A stretch of 32,208 nucleotides of DNA from an uncultured bacterium (GCA_958349055.1 CATWBO010000029.1:1-32208), one strand, 5' to 3'. Counted from the stretch's first letter, positions 10,501 through 17,858 are shown. A program made the numbers and translations. Notes: a model not told the origin generated them from the letters alone.

Positions 10501-13500
10501 CGTCAGGTCCGTGATGGTCATCGTCTTGAGAGGAGATGTCGAGACCTCGACGCCGTTCTCTTTCCAGCACACAAAGCGATAGCCGGGATTGGCGACAGCC
10601 TCCAGCGTGGCGACCGTCCCCTCATAGTGGACACCGCCGCCAGTGACGACGCCGCCCACCTCGGGCTGTGCAGTGGCAATAATCTCGATCTTATGGTCGC
10701 CATGAGGCTTAGGCTTCTTGTGATCGTCGATGATGTCCTTGATCTCCTTGAGCACCTTGGTGCCGACTGCGGCCACATCCTCGATGTTATCCGCCATGCC
10801 GATCTCGATCACCGCGTCGGCCGCGATGGGGTCGACGATCTCGCCCAAGCCATACATGGTTGCGAGGACGGCCGCAGCCGTGATCGCGGCGATGAGCGCG
10901 GCCTTCAGAGCAGCAAGCGACTCGGCCGGGTCCGTCGCCTCACGGAAGTGTGCGGTGTACTGCACATCCCCTTCGAGCACAAACGTATAGGAAGGGCCAT
11001 CGTCGCCGGTAAAGACGACATTGCCGAGGGTGTCGGTCGCATAGTCAAACACATAGCCGGGCGTCGGGACCGCCACGACCGTTACGCGCGACCCGATGCC
11101 ATACAGACCGGTGGAAAGGAACTGTCCGAGCGGCTGACCGTTCTCATCGACTCCGTCCACGCTCAAAACCACGCTGGCCTGTGGAGCACAGTAGCGCGGC
11201 GTGACCTCGATTTTTGGACCATATGCGTCGTAGTGCTCCGGCACGTCTTCCTCGTCCACCGTATAGGTAAAGTCGAGCTGATCGCTCACGGCGTACGCAT
11301 CATCGCTCTCGCCCAGGTACCAGCCCAGGAACAGGGCGTTATCCGTGGCGGCGGAAAGCTCAACCGTCTCGCCGGCGTTGCGATAGCAGTTTTGAGCAGT
11401 GACGCTCAGGTGCGCATAATCCTGTGACGAATCGGTCGCTTGCGCATCATTGATGTGGATCGCGTAGTCCTTGAGCTTAAAACGCGCCTCCAGGAACAGA
11501 TCCCTATCCGGCGTAAACGTGTAGACCGCTTCTTTGGAGATGTACCTTTCGGATTCGGTGTCATACCAGCCCTTAAAGGTCAGATTGTCGTTGAGCATTC
11601 CCAGAGCGCCGGCATCGAGCGTGACCTCGTCGCCCGCACTAATCGTCATCGCGCCGGAAACATCGGGCAGCTCAACGCCGTCCATCAACTTGCATCCGCG
11701 CCGATTGTTCGCCTGGACATAGGAGATGGTAAGCGGTGACGACGCGGGTTTCTTGAGGTGCAACGTGCCCTTGGTCTGGGTTTCGAAATGCGAATAGCCG
11801 TCGTCATACACGAGCTTGATGGGCTGTCCGTCCATAGATTCATCGAAGACGTCACCGTCGCACGGAGTCGCCGTTAGGTACTCACCCAGTTCTTCCTTTA
11901 TGAGGGCTTCGTAGTTCCAAATCGAAACAGAATGCGGGTAATCGAGCTCGACGCTCATGCCCTCGAGCGAAATGGTGTCCCCAGGCTCATAGGTCATGTT
12001 GTTGGGATCGCAGGAGATCTCAACGTTCTTGAGCACCTTGCCCACCGGGACGGGTAGACAGCCGTTGCACCTCTCCCAAACAGCCTTGGGCTCTCCCTTG
12101 CTGTACTTCGGAATCATCTTGGCAGGGACCATGACGGTCATGTTGCGCTTGGGGAACGTATCGGTATTAATGAGCACCGCATGGTTGCACCCAAAGAACA
12201 CGGTCTCGAGGTTGGTGCTATAAAACGCCTTTTCCGGCAACTCCTCGATCTTGGAGTTATATGGCAGCGTCAGCCCGCCGTTCAAGTCGGTGCCGTAGAA
12301 GCAGGTGTGGCCAAGCGTTTCGACCGTTGTGTTGCTCTCGAGCCCGGTGGTAGCAAGGTTCGAGCAGAACCTGAACGCGCAAACGCCAATCGATGTAATG
12401 GAGGTATTCTTGTCCAGGCCGGTATCGGTCAGAGCCTTGCAGCCTTCGTAGGCGCTGTCGGGAATCGATGTGAGGCCGACAACCTTGTCGAGCCCCGTGG
12501 ACACCAGCCCACTGTCGGCAAACGCGGCATAGCCCATCGAGCCAATGGTAGCGGTCTCGTTGATATTCAGGCTCGTAAGAGACTTGCAACCATAGAACGC
12601 CTCTTTTCCGATGGTGCCGATGGTCATACCGGAAAGGCTGATATCGGTGAGATTCGGGCAGTTATAGAAGGCGTGCAATCCGATTTTGGAAATGGAGCTA
12701 TTCTCAAAGCGCACTGAGCGCAGATTGGTAGAGTCGGCGCAGAGCTGTGCGTCGACTTCATCAACCCCGTAATCGACAATCAAATTCGTTACCATTCGAC
12801 CATCGACAGAGTTCTCGCGCGGGTTGTTTCCATCGATTTCTACCGTAAGATTTCCGTTTGCATCGCACGGATACAGATAGTAGTTGGGCATGAGCTTGGC
12901 ATACTCGTAGGCCGCCTGCTGCAGGTTGCCCTTGCTGTACGCGACAAGGCGTGTGTAGCCATCGTCATACACCAGCTGTATGGGTTCTCCGTCCATCGAC
13001 TCATCGAAGATGTCGCCATCGCAGGGGGTCGCCGTAAGGTACTCGCCCATCTCGCGCGTCAAGAGCGACTCGTAGTCGCTAATGGTCAACGAATGTGGGT
13101 ACTGAAAGTTAACACTCATGCCCTCGAGCGAGATCTTTTCCCCCGGCTGATAGGCCATCTTGTCGGGATCACGCGAGATCTCAATCCCCTGGAGCACCTT
13201 GCCCACGGGGACGGGTAGGCAGCCGTTGCAACTCTCCCAGACCTGCTTGGGCTCTCCCTTGCTGTACTTTGAAATCATCTTGGCAGGGACCATAACCGTC
13301 ATGTTGCGCTTGGGGAACGTGTCGGTATTGATGAGCACCGCATGGTCGCAGGCAAGGAACACGGTCTCGAGTTTGGTGCTGTAAAACGCGCGACTCGGCA
13401 GTTCCTCGATCCTGGAGCCGTAGGGCAATACGAGCCCGTCGCTCATATCCGTGTCGGAGAAGCAGCCATCGCCGAGCGTCTTGACCTTCTTATTGTCCTC

Positions 13501-15639
13501 GAGCCCCGTATTCGTAAGGTTCTTGCAGCCGGAAAACGCATTAGCGCCGATTGATGTAATGGATTTGTTCTTGCCAAGGCCGGTATCGGTCAGGGCCTTA
13601 CAATCCTTATAGGCATTCTCGGGAAGCGATGCCAAACCAGACACCTTATCGAGCCCCGTGGACAGCAGTCCGCTGCGCTCAAACGCGCCCTTGCCCATCT
13701 CCCCGATGTTTACCTCTTCTTCGATGTTGAGGCTCGTAAGCGACGAGCACTCAAAGAACGCCCCACTCTCGATCGTCCCAATGGACATTCCCGAAAGGCT
13801 TATGTCGGTGAGATTCTTGCACTGATAGAAGGCATTTTTGCCGATTTTGCTAAGGGCACTGCCCTCAAACCGCACCGATTGTAAACATTCGGACTCATAG
13901 CATAGACCTGCAGGGATCTCCTCCACCCCATCAGCGACGATCAGGTGATTTACCCATTTGCCGCCAACGGAGTTCTTGTACGGATTGTCGCTATCGACCT
14001 CCACCGTCACGTTACCGTCCGCATCGCAGGGATACAGACAGCCGCTGGGCATGAGCTTGGCATACTCGTAGACCGCCTGCTGCAGATTGCCCGTGGTATA
14101 CGCGACGAGACGCGTGTAGCCATCGTCATATACCAGCTTTATGGGCGCGCCGTTCATCGACTCGTCAAAGACGTCGCCGTCGCAGGGGGTAGCTGTAAGG
14201 TATTCGCCGAGTTCTTCCTTTATGAGGGCTTCATAGATCCAAATCGATGTTGAATGCGGGTAATCGAGTAAGACGCTCATGCCCTCGAGAGAGATCTTTT
14301 CCCCCTGCTCATAGGTCATCTTGTCTGGGTCACGCGAAATCTTAATCCCCTGGAGCACTTTGCCCACAGGAACGGGAAGACAGCCGTTACAGTTTTCCCA
14401 GACCTGCTTGGGACGACCGTTCGCATACTTCGAAATCATCTTTGCGGGAACCATGACGGTCATGTTGCGTTTTGGGAACGTATCGGTATTAATGAGCACC
14501 ACATGGTTGCACCCAAAGTACACAGTTTCGAGATTGGTACTGCGAAACACCCCGTTCGGTAACTCCTCGATCTTGGAGTTATAGGGAAGCGTCAGCCCAC
14601 CGCTCAAGTCTGTGCCGAGGAAGCAGTTCTGCCCAAGTTTTTCGATCGTCGTATTGTTCTCGAGTCCTGTGGTAGCAAGGTTCGAGCAGTTTCTGAACGC
14701 GGCGCTATCGATTGACGTGATGGAGATATTCTTATCCAGACCAGTATCGGTCAGAGCCTTGCAGCCGTCGTAGGCCATAACAGGAATCGACGTAAGACCA
14801 ACAACCTTATCGAGTCCCGTGGACACCAGCCCACTACCGGCAAACGCGGCGTCGCCCATAGAGCCAATGGTAGCAACCTCGTTGATGTTCAGGCTCGCAA
14901 GCGACTTGCAGCCATAGAACGCCTCTTTTCCAATGTGACCGATAGTCATACCGGAAAGGCTGATATCAGTGAGATTCGGGCAATTATAGAAGGCGTGCAT
15001 TCCAATTGAAGAAATTGAACTGTTTTCAAAGCGCACTGAGCGCAGATTGAGAGAGTCAGCGCAGAGCTGTACGTCGACTAGATCCGTCCCGTAATCGACA
15101 ATCAGATTCGTTACCATTCGACCGTCGACAGAATTCTCATTCGGGTTGTTCTCATCAATCTCTACCGTAAGATTTCCGTTTGCATCGCACGGATACAAAT
15201 AGTAGTTCGGCATAAACTTGGCATATTCATAGACCGTTGGCTCGTACGTGAGGGCATCGACTTCGCTGTCATCGGACGAGGGCTCTGCCATCGCAGCCAG
15301 GCTTTTTGCGGCATCGGAGTCGGTCGCGTCGCTTGCAAGATCCTGCGCCAGACTCGACGCAAGAGTGTTGGTATCCGAGCTTGACGATTTGTCCTGAGAG
15401 CTATCAGTCGAGTCGGAAGCTGCTGATGAGCTGCCCCCACCGGTCGATGATGTGTCATCGACAGCATCGGCATCAGTGTCAGAGTCCGAGTCGGCCTCTT
15501 GGGCCTCGCTCTCGACGGCAAGCGCCGAGCTATCATCGGCATAAGCCGTGCTAGGCGCAAGCGGTATCGAGGTCACAACCATCGCGACCGAAAGATAGAC
15601 GACCAAAAATCTATAGAGGGCAGCAGTGATCCTGTTCAT
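1519..15639 (-). CDS. Giant secreted wall-anchored repeat protein (BspA-LRR, InlB-like repeats, Ig/MBG modules, LADTG anchor)
   Basis: A single uninterrupted frame encodes 4706 residues. ATG 15639 follows a GGGAAGG ribosome site. Residues 1 to about 35 are a signal peptide ending near AYA-DD. Residues 36-125 are a Ser/Asp/Glu-rich stalk. Residues about 131-1291 hold three copies of a 380-390-residue module: BspA-type leucine-rich repeats (LTSLNI, ITSIG strings), then a bacterial Ig-like segment with a conserved PDKMTYEQGEKISLEGM-like motif. Residues about 1300-2960 carry about 18 divergent InlB B-type repeats marked by FxGWY/FxxW. They are broken once by an Ala-rich hydrophobic island (about 1566-1650). 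Residues about 2966-4543 hold three modules, each with an I-set-like Ig domain (YQW...GEYFC), a putative-Ig domain and MBG-like domains. Pro-Asp linkers lie at about 4027-4100 and 4545-4650. LADTG (4671-4675), a hydrophobic helix and RRRSDA end the protein. This is the architecture of a sortase-anchored adhesin; the ligand is unknown. Confidence 0.93.
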   Translation of the reverse strand: MNRITAALYRFLVVYLSVAMVVTSIPLAPSTAYADDSSALAVESEAQEADSDSDTDADAVDDTSSTGGGSSSAASDSTDSSQDKSSSSDTNTLASSLAQDLASDATDSDAAKSLAAMAEPSSDDSEVDALTYEPTVYEYAKFMPNYYLYPCDANGNLTVEIDENNPNENSVDGRMVTNLIVDYGTDLVDVQLCADSLNLRSVRFENSSISSIGMHAFYNCPNLTDISLSGMTIGHIGKEAFYGCKSLASLNINEVATIGSMGDAAFAGSGLVSTGLDKVVGLTSIPVMAYDGCKALTDTGLDKNISITSIDSAAFRNCSNLATTGLENNTTIEKLGQNCFLGTDLSGGLTLPYNSKIEELPNGVFRSTNLETVYFGCNHVVLINTDTFPKRNMTVMVPAKMISKYANGRPKQVWENCNGCLPVPVGKVLQGIKISRDPDKMTYEQGEKISLEGMSVLLDYPHSTSIWIYEALIKEELGEYLTATPCDGDVFDESMNGAPIKLVYDDGYTRLVAYTTGNLQQAVYEYAKLMPSGCLYPCDADGNVTVEVDSDNPYKNSVGGKWVNHLIVADGVEEIPAGLCYESECLQSVRFEGSALSKIGKNAFYQCKNLTDISLSGMSIGTIESGAFFECSSLTSLNIEEEVNIGEMGKGAFERSGLLSTGLDKVSGLASLPENAYKDCKALTDTGLGKNKSITSIGANAFSGCKNLTNTGLEDNKKVKTLGDGCFSDTDMSDGLVLPYGSRIEELPSRAFYSTKLETVFLACDHAVLINTDTFPKRNMTVMVPAKMISKYSKGEPKQVWESCNGCLPVPVGKVLQGIEISRDPDKMAYQPGEKISLEGMSVNFQYPHSLTISDYESLLTREMGEYLTATPCDGDIFDESMDGEPIQLVYDDGYTRLVAYSKGNLQQAAYEYAKLMPNYYLYPCDANGNLTVEIDGNNPRENSVDGRMVTNLIVDYGVDEVDAQLCADSTNLRSVRFENSSISKIGLHAFYNCPNLTDISLSGMTIGTIGKEAFYGCKSLTSLNINETATIGSMGYAAFADSGLVSTGLDKVVGLTSIPDSAYEGCKALTDTGLDKNTSITSIGVCAFRFCSNLATTGLESNTTVETLGHTCFYGTDLNGGLTLPYNSKIEELPEKAFYSTNLETVFFGCNHAVLINTDTFPKRNMTVMVPAKMIPKYSKGEPKAVWERCNGCLPVPVGKVLKNVEISCDPNNMTYEPGDTISLEGMSVELDYPHSVSIWNYEALIKEELGEYLTATPCDGDVFDESMDGQPIKLVYDDGYSHFETQTKGTLHLKKPASSPLTISYVQANNRRGCKLMDGVELPDVSGAMTISAGDEVTLDAGALGMLNDNLTFKGWYDTESERYISKEAVYTFTPDRDLFLEARFKLKDYAIHINDAQATDSSQDYAHLSVTAQNCYRNAGETVELSAATDNALFLGWYLGESDDAYAVSDQLDFTYTVDEEDVPEHYDAYGPKIEVTPRYCAPQASVVLSVDGVDENGQPLGQFLSTGLYGIGSRVTVVAVPTPGYVFDYATDTLGNVVFTGDDGPSYTFVLEGDVQYTAHFREATDPAESLAALKAALIAAITAAAVLATMYGLGEIVDPIAADAVIEIGMADNIEDVAAVGTKVLKEIKDIIDDHKKPKPHGDHKIEIIATAQPEVGGVVTGGGVHYEGTVATLEAVANPGYRFVCWKENGVEVSTSPLKTMTITDLTPEVVKMTAVFEKKVEVTAVAEADGVQADFSTGCTASPVTQSITRGDQAMVTASEGPDYAFVGWFEDGIEVSPERTYIFKAEVDRHLVARFRKADKTILVNTDPFDSAEVLCDGVPVVDGKVRAKDGDILTFTMRPKTRPDNPEKTYRFVEWRETDAQGVTIANKQEVCEYRVNGNARIEAVMDGRDTHTVRAEADPLEGGTVTLKRGETAGMVLEVPEGERVTAEATPSEGYIFDGWYLSNGGSDATSTLVSSERSYTFEPITDCVIQAKFTRACKVDVVIEPAAAMAGKYLVHGEGYCMKGEPATLSIELTAEASKQFTFKGWYDAKTDLLLGTDPSYLEFYPEDVECTVRAVFEENTYTVTAKAKKTFVERGTVEIEGHPGASSVTCGYGDTVMLKAKANDGYRFDHWKDDSGKEYDTAELVVKVTKSDTYTAIFTDSKPEVMVTADSWLGGTVTCNGTVVKPTTDKFKLGETLHLTAKAHPGFLFRGWYVNGRLKSLKHETSLVAKARGKTGHCVITAAFVPIDTVCVPLADPAEGGTVKASRILADRGAEVALKATPNPGYVFTGWYTADGTFESADAEFTCHQERSHVHVARFMAKSYGVDATTVIDSGTGSLVESSAAGWVEGTGTVEAGHAATLTAHALSGYAFEYWADASGAVVSRDSTYHVVPTSDLTLQAVFSAKRYTVDVSCEESLGTVKGAGTYAAGQVATVRAVAAEDTAFVGWFRNGTCVSSKKTYRFTVREDTSLYAVFASGSYVVSTVASPAEGGAVSGFGGYEAGDRAMLRAIANTGYSFAGWTDDKGETISENADYTVKVTGDVTYTATFKPKSYQVVLSASDDGVGTLSGEGSYQFGDTVELNATPMGTKRFVGWYVLDAEGNKSLLSCDAHCWVKLDKDMVEGLDDDALELQAVFADPYEVAVTGEVVVKDKASSRGCRVTGSGSFAVGDQVKLTAVAGMGYRFVGWSTDKEGTSIVETATTLDVTATQDMTYYAQFEFDGQVTITVTGSSIFRGTALLVDGIPAGSRSYDRGDMFMAIAIPWKKYHFSHWVDDAGVTVSYSAFYIGTAKENRQLTAVFYETGCDVQVATYPKGAGFSMVALGTGGSYHSAAIMFTVPHKGWKFKYWVDENGMPVGATPVINRVVFGNRTFTAVYERASMTVTAVDSRQGGHVEGSSEDESLGYAVTNEVENGESTTLTAVPDAGYVFDGWYARNDDGSLGDEPLSTDAVWTFVPEDNMTVEARFEEAPKYKVAARAVNGSVDPETASVAADGKVTLLATPDEGCYLTCVTVAEEAGDDGSSGNAYDLDISDYKGGAYEVTLSGVSAPQQVTFEFAKAAAPEVLAQPQDASAYEGDPVEFSVGAEAGRNVRVHAAVSSGSAADVKLSYQWYRVPADGGKAVPLKGETGETLSIAQLGSDNEGEYFCRITQNYLGTVTKTDTEHATVSIVPREALVFNGRVLPAATAHDDYRVAIAGARGGKEPYAYNLDEVEVPEGMQLTLADDGAGTLVLSGVPSATGVCRFKIRCTDDLGNKRVAHFALVVKAKEAPLAFEGQSFTYNATAQAPELSGVPEGCEDDVKLTYVGTGDTHYSSDKAPVDAGTYRATATLDANGYVGNANGDFVIEKAPVDISIETSDVTYDGARHGAAVAVADLDASAYSVTYRGVDGTSYGPTALEPCDSGNYRVTVKVTDPNYQGKKNAEFSIAKASQVITGTTSYSGVYGGDPIVFDNTAQTPVSFELVDSADDSASPISIKGRCATVKAAGTARVVAHAKASRNYLAAEDVELAVTVAPAQLLVKVDDAERFEGQANPEFTSSLVSRCDTSDVKVTYFCSANKKSPAGEYQIDATVADPNFDVAVEPGTLTVKKKPERYKVTAKAVNGSVDNASVTVVEGGDATLSATPDEGCYLERVTVSEVGSDEAVDLDISDYKGGAYEVTLSGITASQRVTFEFAKADVPRVVAQPQDVSAHEGDSAVLSVAAEAGENVANHAASSTGSAAEIELSYQWFRMVDGKAVALEGETGETLSLSNLDDEQAGEYFCRLTQRYLGTEVRSDSDHAVVSVVPWDTLVFNGDVLPAASAHDTYRATIAGAAGGKAPYEYAWDEAKLPGGLKLSRTSGGLTLSGTPSKTGVSTFDVTCTDARGETATARFALVVQAKRVKLAFADGDFTYSGAPQAPEVTGAPKVCKGDLKIKYYGTGSTHYSSTEAPTDAGTYRAVATLRAHGYAGAAACEFEIAPAKLTVKVDDAERFEGEANPAFTSTLESAVDTSGVKVEYSCDADESSPAGEYQIGATVTDPNFDVEVVPGTLTVNKKQGPVDPDPDNPYPGQPDPGNPDPDQPDPDPNPNPDNPDPDNPDPDNPEPDPKPDPDNPDPDKPEPDNPDVPVNYEVTVKAVNGSVGNGSITVAAGESVTIAATPDEGCYLERATVTEDGSDKAVGLDISDYEGGAYEVTLSGVTASQEVAFEFAKADAPKVIAQPQDASAHEGDSAVLSVAAEAGKAVLDHASSSTGSAADVELSYQWFHMVDGKAVALEGEMGETLLIENLDDDCAGEYFCRITQRYLGTEMQVDSDSAAISVVPRDALVFNGGLLPSARAHSAYRVTIAGAAGGEAPYEYTWDDAKLPDGLKLSRTSGGLTLSGTPSKAGVSTFDVTCKDAQGETVTAHFVLVVQAKRVELAFEGGSFVYSGDAQAPEVTGVPKACEGDLRIRYYGTGDTHYSSSEAPTDAGTYRAVATLRGNGYIGAASRKFKITPAKLKVKVDDAERYEGEANPAFTSSLESAVDTSGVKAEYSCDADESSPAGEYKIGATVTDPNFDVEVEPGTLTVKKKQEPVDPDPVVPDPDKPDGPDPDKPDPDRPDPDQPDKPEPDQPDPGRPEPGKPEPDQPDKPDPDNPDKPEPDNPSKPEPEKPGTPDSDQPDSKDPTKPGSSDDSAVDKAKASGTENSGKKESSKSSAQQLADTGDRAPLAVAVAAGAVALVALGLELLFRRRSDA
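1690..2005 (-). repeat. Pro-Asp-rich tandem repeat encoding the wall-spanning stalk
   Basis: These are degenerate 6- to 12-nt tandem repeats within the surface-protein gene. They encode strings such as PDPDKPEPDNP just before the LADTG anchor, and probably form an extended stalk through the cell wall. The near-repetitive coding favours slippage and unequal exchange, so copy number is likely to vary between strains. Confidence 0.8.
3345..3560 (-). repeat. Second Pro-Asp-rich tandem repeat inside the surface-protein gene
   Basis: This tract is also built of PDPDNP units, but it separates the second and third C-terminal Ig/MBG modules instead of sitting at the wall. It suggests that the last module was added by duplication of a module-plus-linker block. 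Flanking sequences at 2010-2330 and 3550-3880 are closely similar, which supports that reading. Confidence 0.78.
11765..15245 (-). repeat. Triplicated BspA-LRR plus Ig-like module (about 1.17 kb each)
   Basis: Three tandem coding modules start near 15245, 14075 and 12915. Each begins with YEYAK-MP and a conserved YPCDA-GN segment, passes through leucine-rich repeats, and ends with a conserved block containing KVL, MTVMVPAKMI and LPVPVGKVL motifs. Modules 1 and 3 resemble each other more closely than either resembles module 2. For example, both carry NSVDGRMVTNLIVDYG where module 2 has NSVGGKWVNHLIVADG. Confidence 0.85.
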
Positions 15640-15730
15640 AGGAACCTTCCCGCAATTCGTAAAGATACCGAGGACCCATGGTGGGCCATCATTTCACAGT
15701 ACCGTATTTTGGCAATAATGCGGGTCGGTT

Positions 15731-15763
15731 GCGCAAACGGTTTATCAAGGGGCGCAAATGGTT
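15731..15763. promoter_or_regulatory. Direct-repeat operator candidate upstream of the surface-protein gene
   Basis: GCGCAAACGGTT (15731-15742) and GCGCAAATGGTT (15752-15763) are spaced 21 bp start to start, two helical turns. They lie in the 127-bp gap between the surface-protein start and the stop of the cysteine desulfurase gene. Same-face direct repeats fit binding of a regulator dimer. I see no convincing -35/-10 pair in this gap. Confidence 0.4.
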
Positions 15764-15766
15764 GCG

Positions 15767-16909
15767 TTAATCGCGGCTCAAATCGCGCAGCGCATCGATA
15801 GCCGTGTCGACCTCCTCGTTCGTGTTGAAATAGCCAAACGAAAAGCGGACGACACCCTGACGCTCGGTTCCCAGCGCGCGGTGCATAAGCGGGGCACAAT
15901 GGGCGCCAGGACGGGTCGCAATCCCCCACCCTTGCATGAGCGCATCGGAGATCTCGGCAGAATCGATATCGCCCACATTGAGCGACACGATCGCCGAGCG
16001 CGTCGACTGGTCTAAAGCGCCATAGAGCTTGATTCCCGGAATCCCGCGCACACCGGCGAGGAAACGATCGGCGAGCACGCGCTCGTGGGCAGCGATCGCC
16101 TCGACTCCGCCTTGGGCCTCGATAAAGTCGAGGCCCGCGGAAAGGCCGGCGATGCCATGCCCGTTGAGCGTTCCGGCCTCCAAGCGCGTGGGCCACTCCA
16201 TCGGTTGCAGTGCATCGAAGCTGTGCACGCCCGTGCCGCCCATGGCCCACGGCGCCACGTCGACGCCCTCCGCCACAGCCAGGCCACCGGTGCCCTGCGG
16301 GCCCATAAGCCCCTTGTGACCGGTAAAGCACACGATGTCGAGCCCCATGGCCTGCATGTCGATCTTCGCTGCACCGGCAGACTGCGACGCATCGACAATC
16401 ACCAGCGCACCGGCCGCATGAGCCATGGCCGCCACGCGCGCAACGTCAACGGCATTGCCAGTCACGTTGGAAGCATGCGTCACCACAACGGCACGCGTGC
16501 CAGGCGTCACCAGGCGCTCGAGTTCGTCGTAGTCGAGCACGCCGTTGGCGTCGCATCCGGCATGCTCAACGGTAACGTCCTGCTCAGCCGCAAGGCGATT
16601 GAGCGGACGCAACACGGAGTTGTGCTCGAGCGCCGTCGTGACCACGCGGTCACCGGGGCGCACCACGCCGTTGATGGCGGTGTTGAGCGCCGCCGTCGAG
16701 TTGGGCGTAAAGCACACATGGTCGGCGCGCGGGCAGCCCAACAGGCGCGCGAGCTTCGCACGACAGCCGTGGATGGTGCGAGCCGCATCGAGCGCACCCG
16801 ACGTGGCGCCGCGCCCGGCATTGCCGAGCGAGCACATTGCCTGTGTCACGGCCTCGACCACCGTCTGCGGCTTATGCATGGTCGTCGCCGCGTTATCCAG
16901 ATAGATCAT
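15767..16909 (-). CDS. Class V aminotransferase, cysteine desulfurase family
   Basis: This 380-residue PLP enzyme would remove sulfur from cysteine, or selenium from selenocysteine, leaving a persulfide or perselenide on its catalytic cysteine. It opens with the IYLDNAATT motif of the family. Also visible are LEHNS with the PLP-stacking His96, VDASQS with Asp173, FTGHKG with the PLP-binding Lys199, and RPGAHCAPL with the catalytic Cys338 (SufS-like context). The start is ATG 16909 after GGGAGG. That ATG overlaps the stop of the DUF3343 gene (ATGA), so the two are translationally coupled. It is the last gene of the selenium operon, where the likely job is to mobilise Se or S for YedF, DUF3343 and SelD. 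Whether it prefers selenocysteine cannot be told from sequence. A housekeeping IscS or SufS role is less likely, given the absence of iron-sulfur scaffold genes. Confidence 0.92.
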   Translation of the reverse strand: MIYLDNAATTMHKPQTVVEAVTQAMCSLGNAGRGATSGALDAARTIHGCRAKLARLLGCPRADHVCFTPNSTAALNTAINGVVRPGDRVVTTALEHNSVLRPLNRLAAEQDVTVEHAGCDANGVLDYDELERLVTPGTRAVVVTHASNVTGNAVDVARVAAMAHAAGALVIVDASQSAGAAKIDMQAMGLDIVCFTGHKGLMGPQGTGGLAVAEGVDVAPWAMGGTGVHSFDALQPMEWPTRLEAGTLNGHGIAGLSAGLDFIEAQGGVEAIAAHERVLADRFLAGVRGIPGIKLYGALDQSTRSAIVSLNVGDIDSAEISDALMQGWGIATRPGAHCAPLMHRALGTERQGVVRFSFGYFNTNEEVDTAIDALRDLSRD

Positions 16910-17157
16910 CGCACGACCTCCCACATGTCGATCACGGTAAAACCCTCGGTGGGAACGCCAGCCGCGGCAAGCTCGCCGCGCAGCAAATCCTCATCTGAGG
17001 GCAAGGCCTTCCAAGCCAGGCCGCAGCCGGCCGCGACCTCCCCGGGCACGGGAATCGTGCGTCCGGGAAGGCCGCGCTCGGTGCATAGGGCCTCGCACCC
17101 CATGGCGGCCGCCGTGGTGGGAAACGAGATGACCAGCGCCGGGCGCTTCTCTCTCAT
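16906..17157 (-). CDS. DUF3343 small protein, putative Se/S carrier
   Basis: A compact 83-residue protein. It reads as the DUF3343 family: it opens with a beta strand (RPALVISFPTTAAA) and has cysteines at 21, 25 and 45, the last in an AAGCGLAWK motif. Family members are commonly described as Se/S-carrier-like and are found next to YedF, SelD and cysteine desulfurases. I use ATG 17157 after GGACGGG; the frame continues five codons upstream to a TTG at 17172. It begins 18 nt after the yedF stop and overlaps the desulfurase start by 4 nt. It could accept perselenide from the desulfurase. That role is inferred from the neighbours; no biochemistry can be read from the sequence. Confidence 0.85.
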   Translation of the reverse strand: MREKRPALVISFPTTAAAMGCEALCTERGLPGRTIPVPGEVAAGCGLAWKALPSDEDLLRGELAAAGVPTEGFTVIDMWEVVR

Positions 17158-17175
17158 GGCAATCCCGTCCAAGTG

Positions 17176-17802
17176 TTACGGGCGCACGACGCGCACGGCC
17201 TGCTCCATCTTCTCCACGATCACATACATGTTGGTGACCTCGCCCACCGCGAGCTGGTCCTTAATGCCAAAGTGATCGAGGCAGGTGCCGCAGGTAAGGA
17301 TCTCCACGCCCTGCTCGGCCAGGGCCTTGAGGTCGTCGAGCACCGGCGAGCCCTCGACGGTAAGCTTGGCGCCGCCGTTGTAGAACAGCATGGTCGCGGG
17401 CAGCTCCTCCTGCTGCGTCACGGCAAAGATGAACGCCTTCATGAGCTTGTGGCCCAGCTCATCGTCGCCGCGGCCCATACAGTCGGTGTAGACCGAGATG
17501 ACGAGCTTACCTTTGCCGTCGCCGGCGTCGCAGAAGGCGGCACCGTCCTGCTCGGGCACGTCCACGGCAACGGCGCCGGCGGTCGCCACGGTCACGTGCC
17601 ACTCGACGTCAGAAACCTTCTCAACCGAGGCCGTGCAGCCCTTCTCCTGTGCCATCTTGGAGATATTCTTGACGGCGGTCTCGTTATCGACCGAGGTCAC
17701 GACGGCGCCCTCGCCATCGAGCTGCTTGAGCGCCTTAAGGGTCTTAACGACGGGCAGCGGGCAGGCGTCGCCCATGGCATTGACTTCAATCTTGGTAGAC
17801 AT
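17176..17802 (-). CDS. yedF: Sulfurtransferase-like selenium metabolism protein YedF
   Basis: A 208-residue two-domain protein. The N-terminal TusA/SirA-like domain has the CPLP motif with Cys14, which in this family carries a persulfide or perselenide. The C-terminal half is DsrE-like (YTDCMGRGDDELG, then ILTCGTCLDHFGI near the end) and has a CGTC pair. That fusion is typical of the YedF form found with selD. The start is ATG 17802 after AAAGGAAAACC. It lies 56 nt after selD and 18 nt before DUF3343, within one operon. The probable role is handing selenium to SelD or to a Se-dependent enzyme; the direction of transfer is inference. Confidence 0.92.
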   Translation of the reverse strand: MSTKIEVNAMGDACPLPVVKTLKALKQLDGEGAVVTSVDNETAVKNISKMAQEKGCTASVEKVSDVEWHVTVATAGAVAVDVPEQDGAAFCDAGDGKGKLVISVYTDCMGRGDDELGHKLMKAFIFAVTQQEELPATMLFYNGGAKLTVEGSPVLDDLKALAEQGVEILTCGTCLDHFGIKDQLAVGEVTNMYVIVEKMEQAVRVVRP

Positions 17803-17858
17803 GGTTTTCCTTTCGAGTAAATCGTTCTAAAACGGTACATAGTTCAATCAACGCGCTG

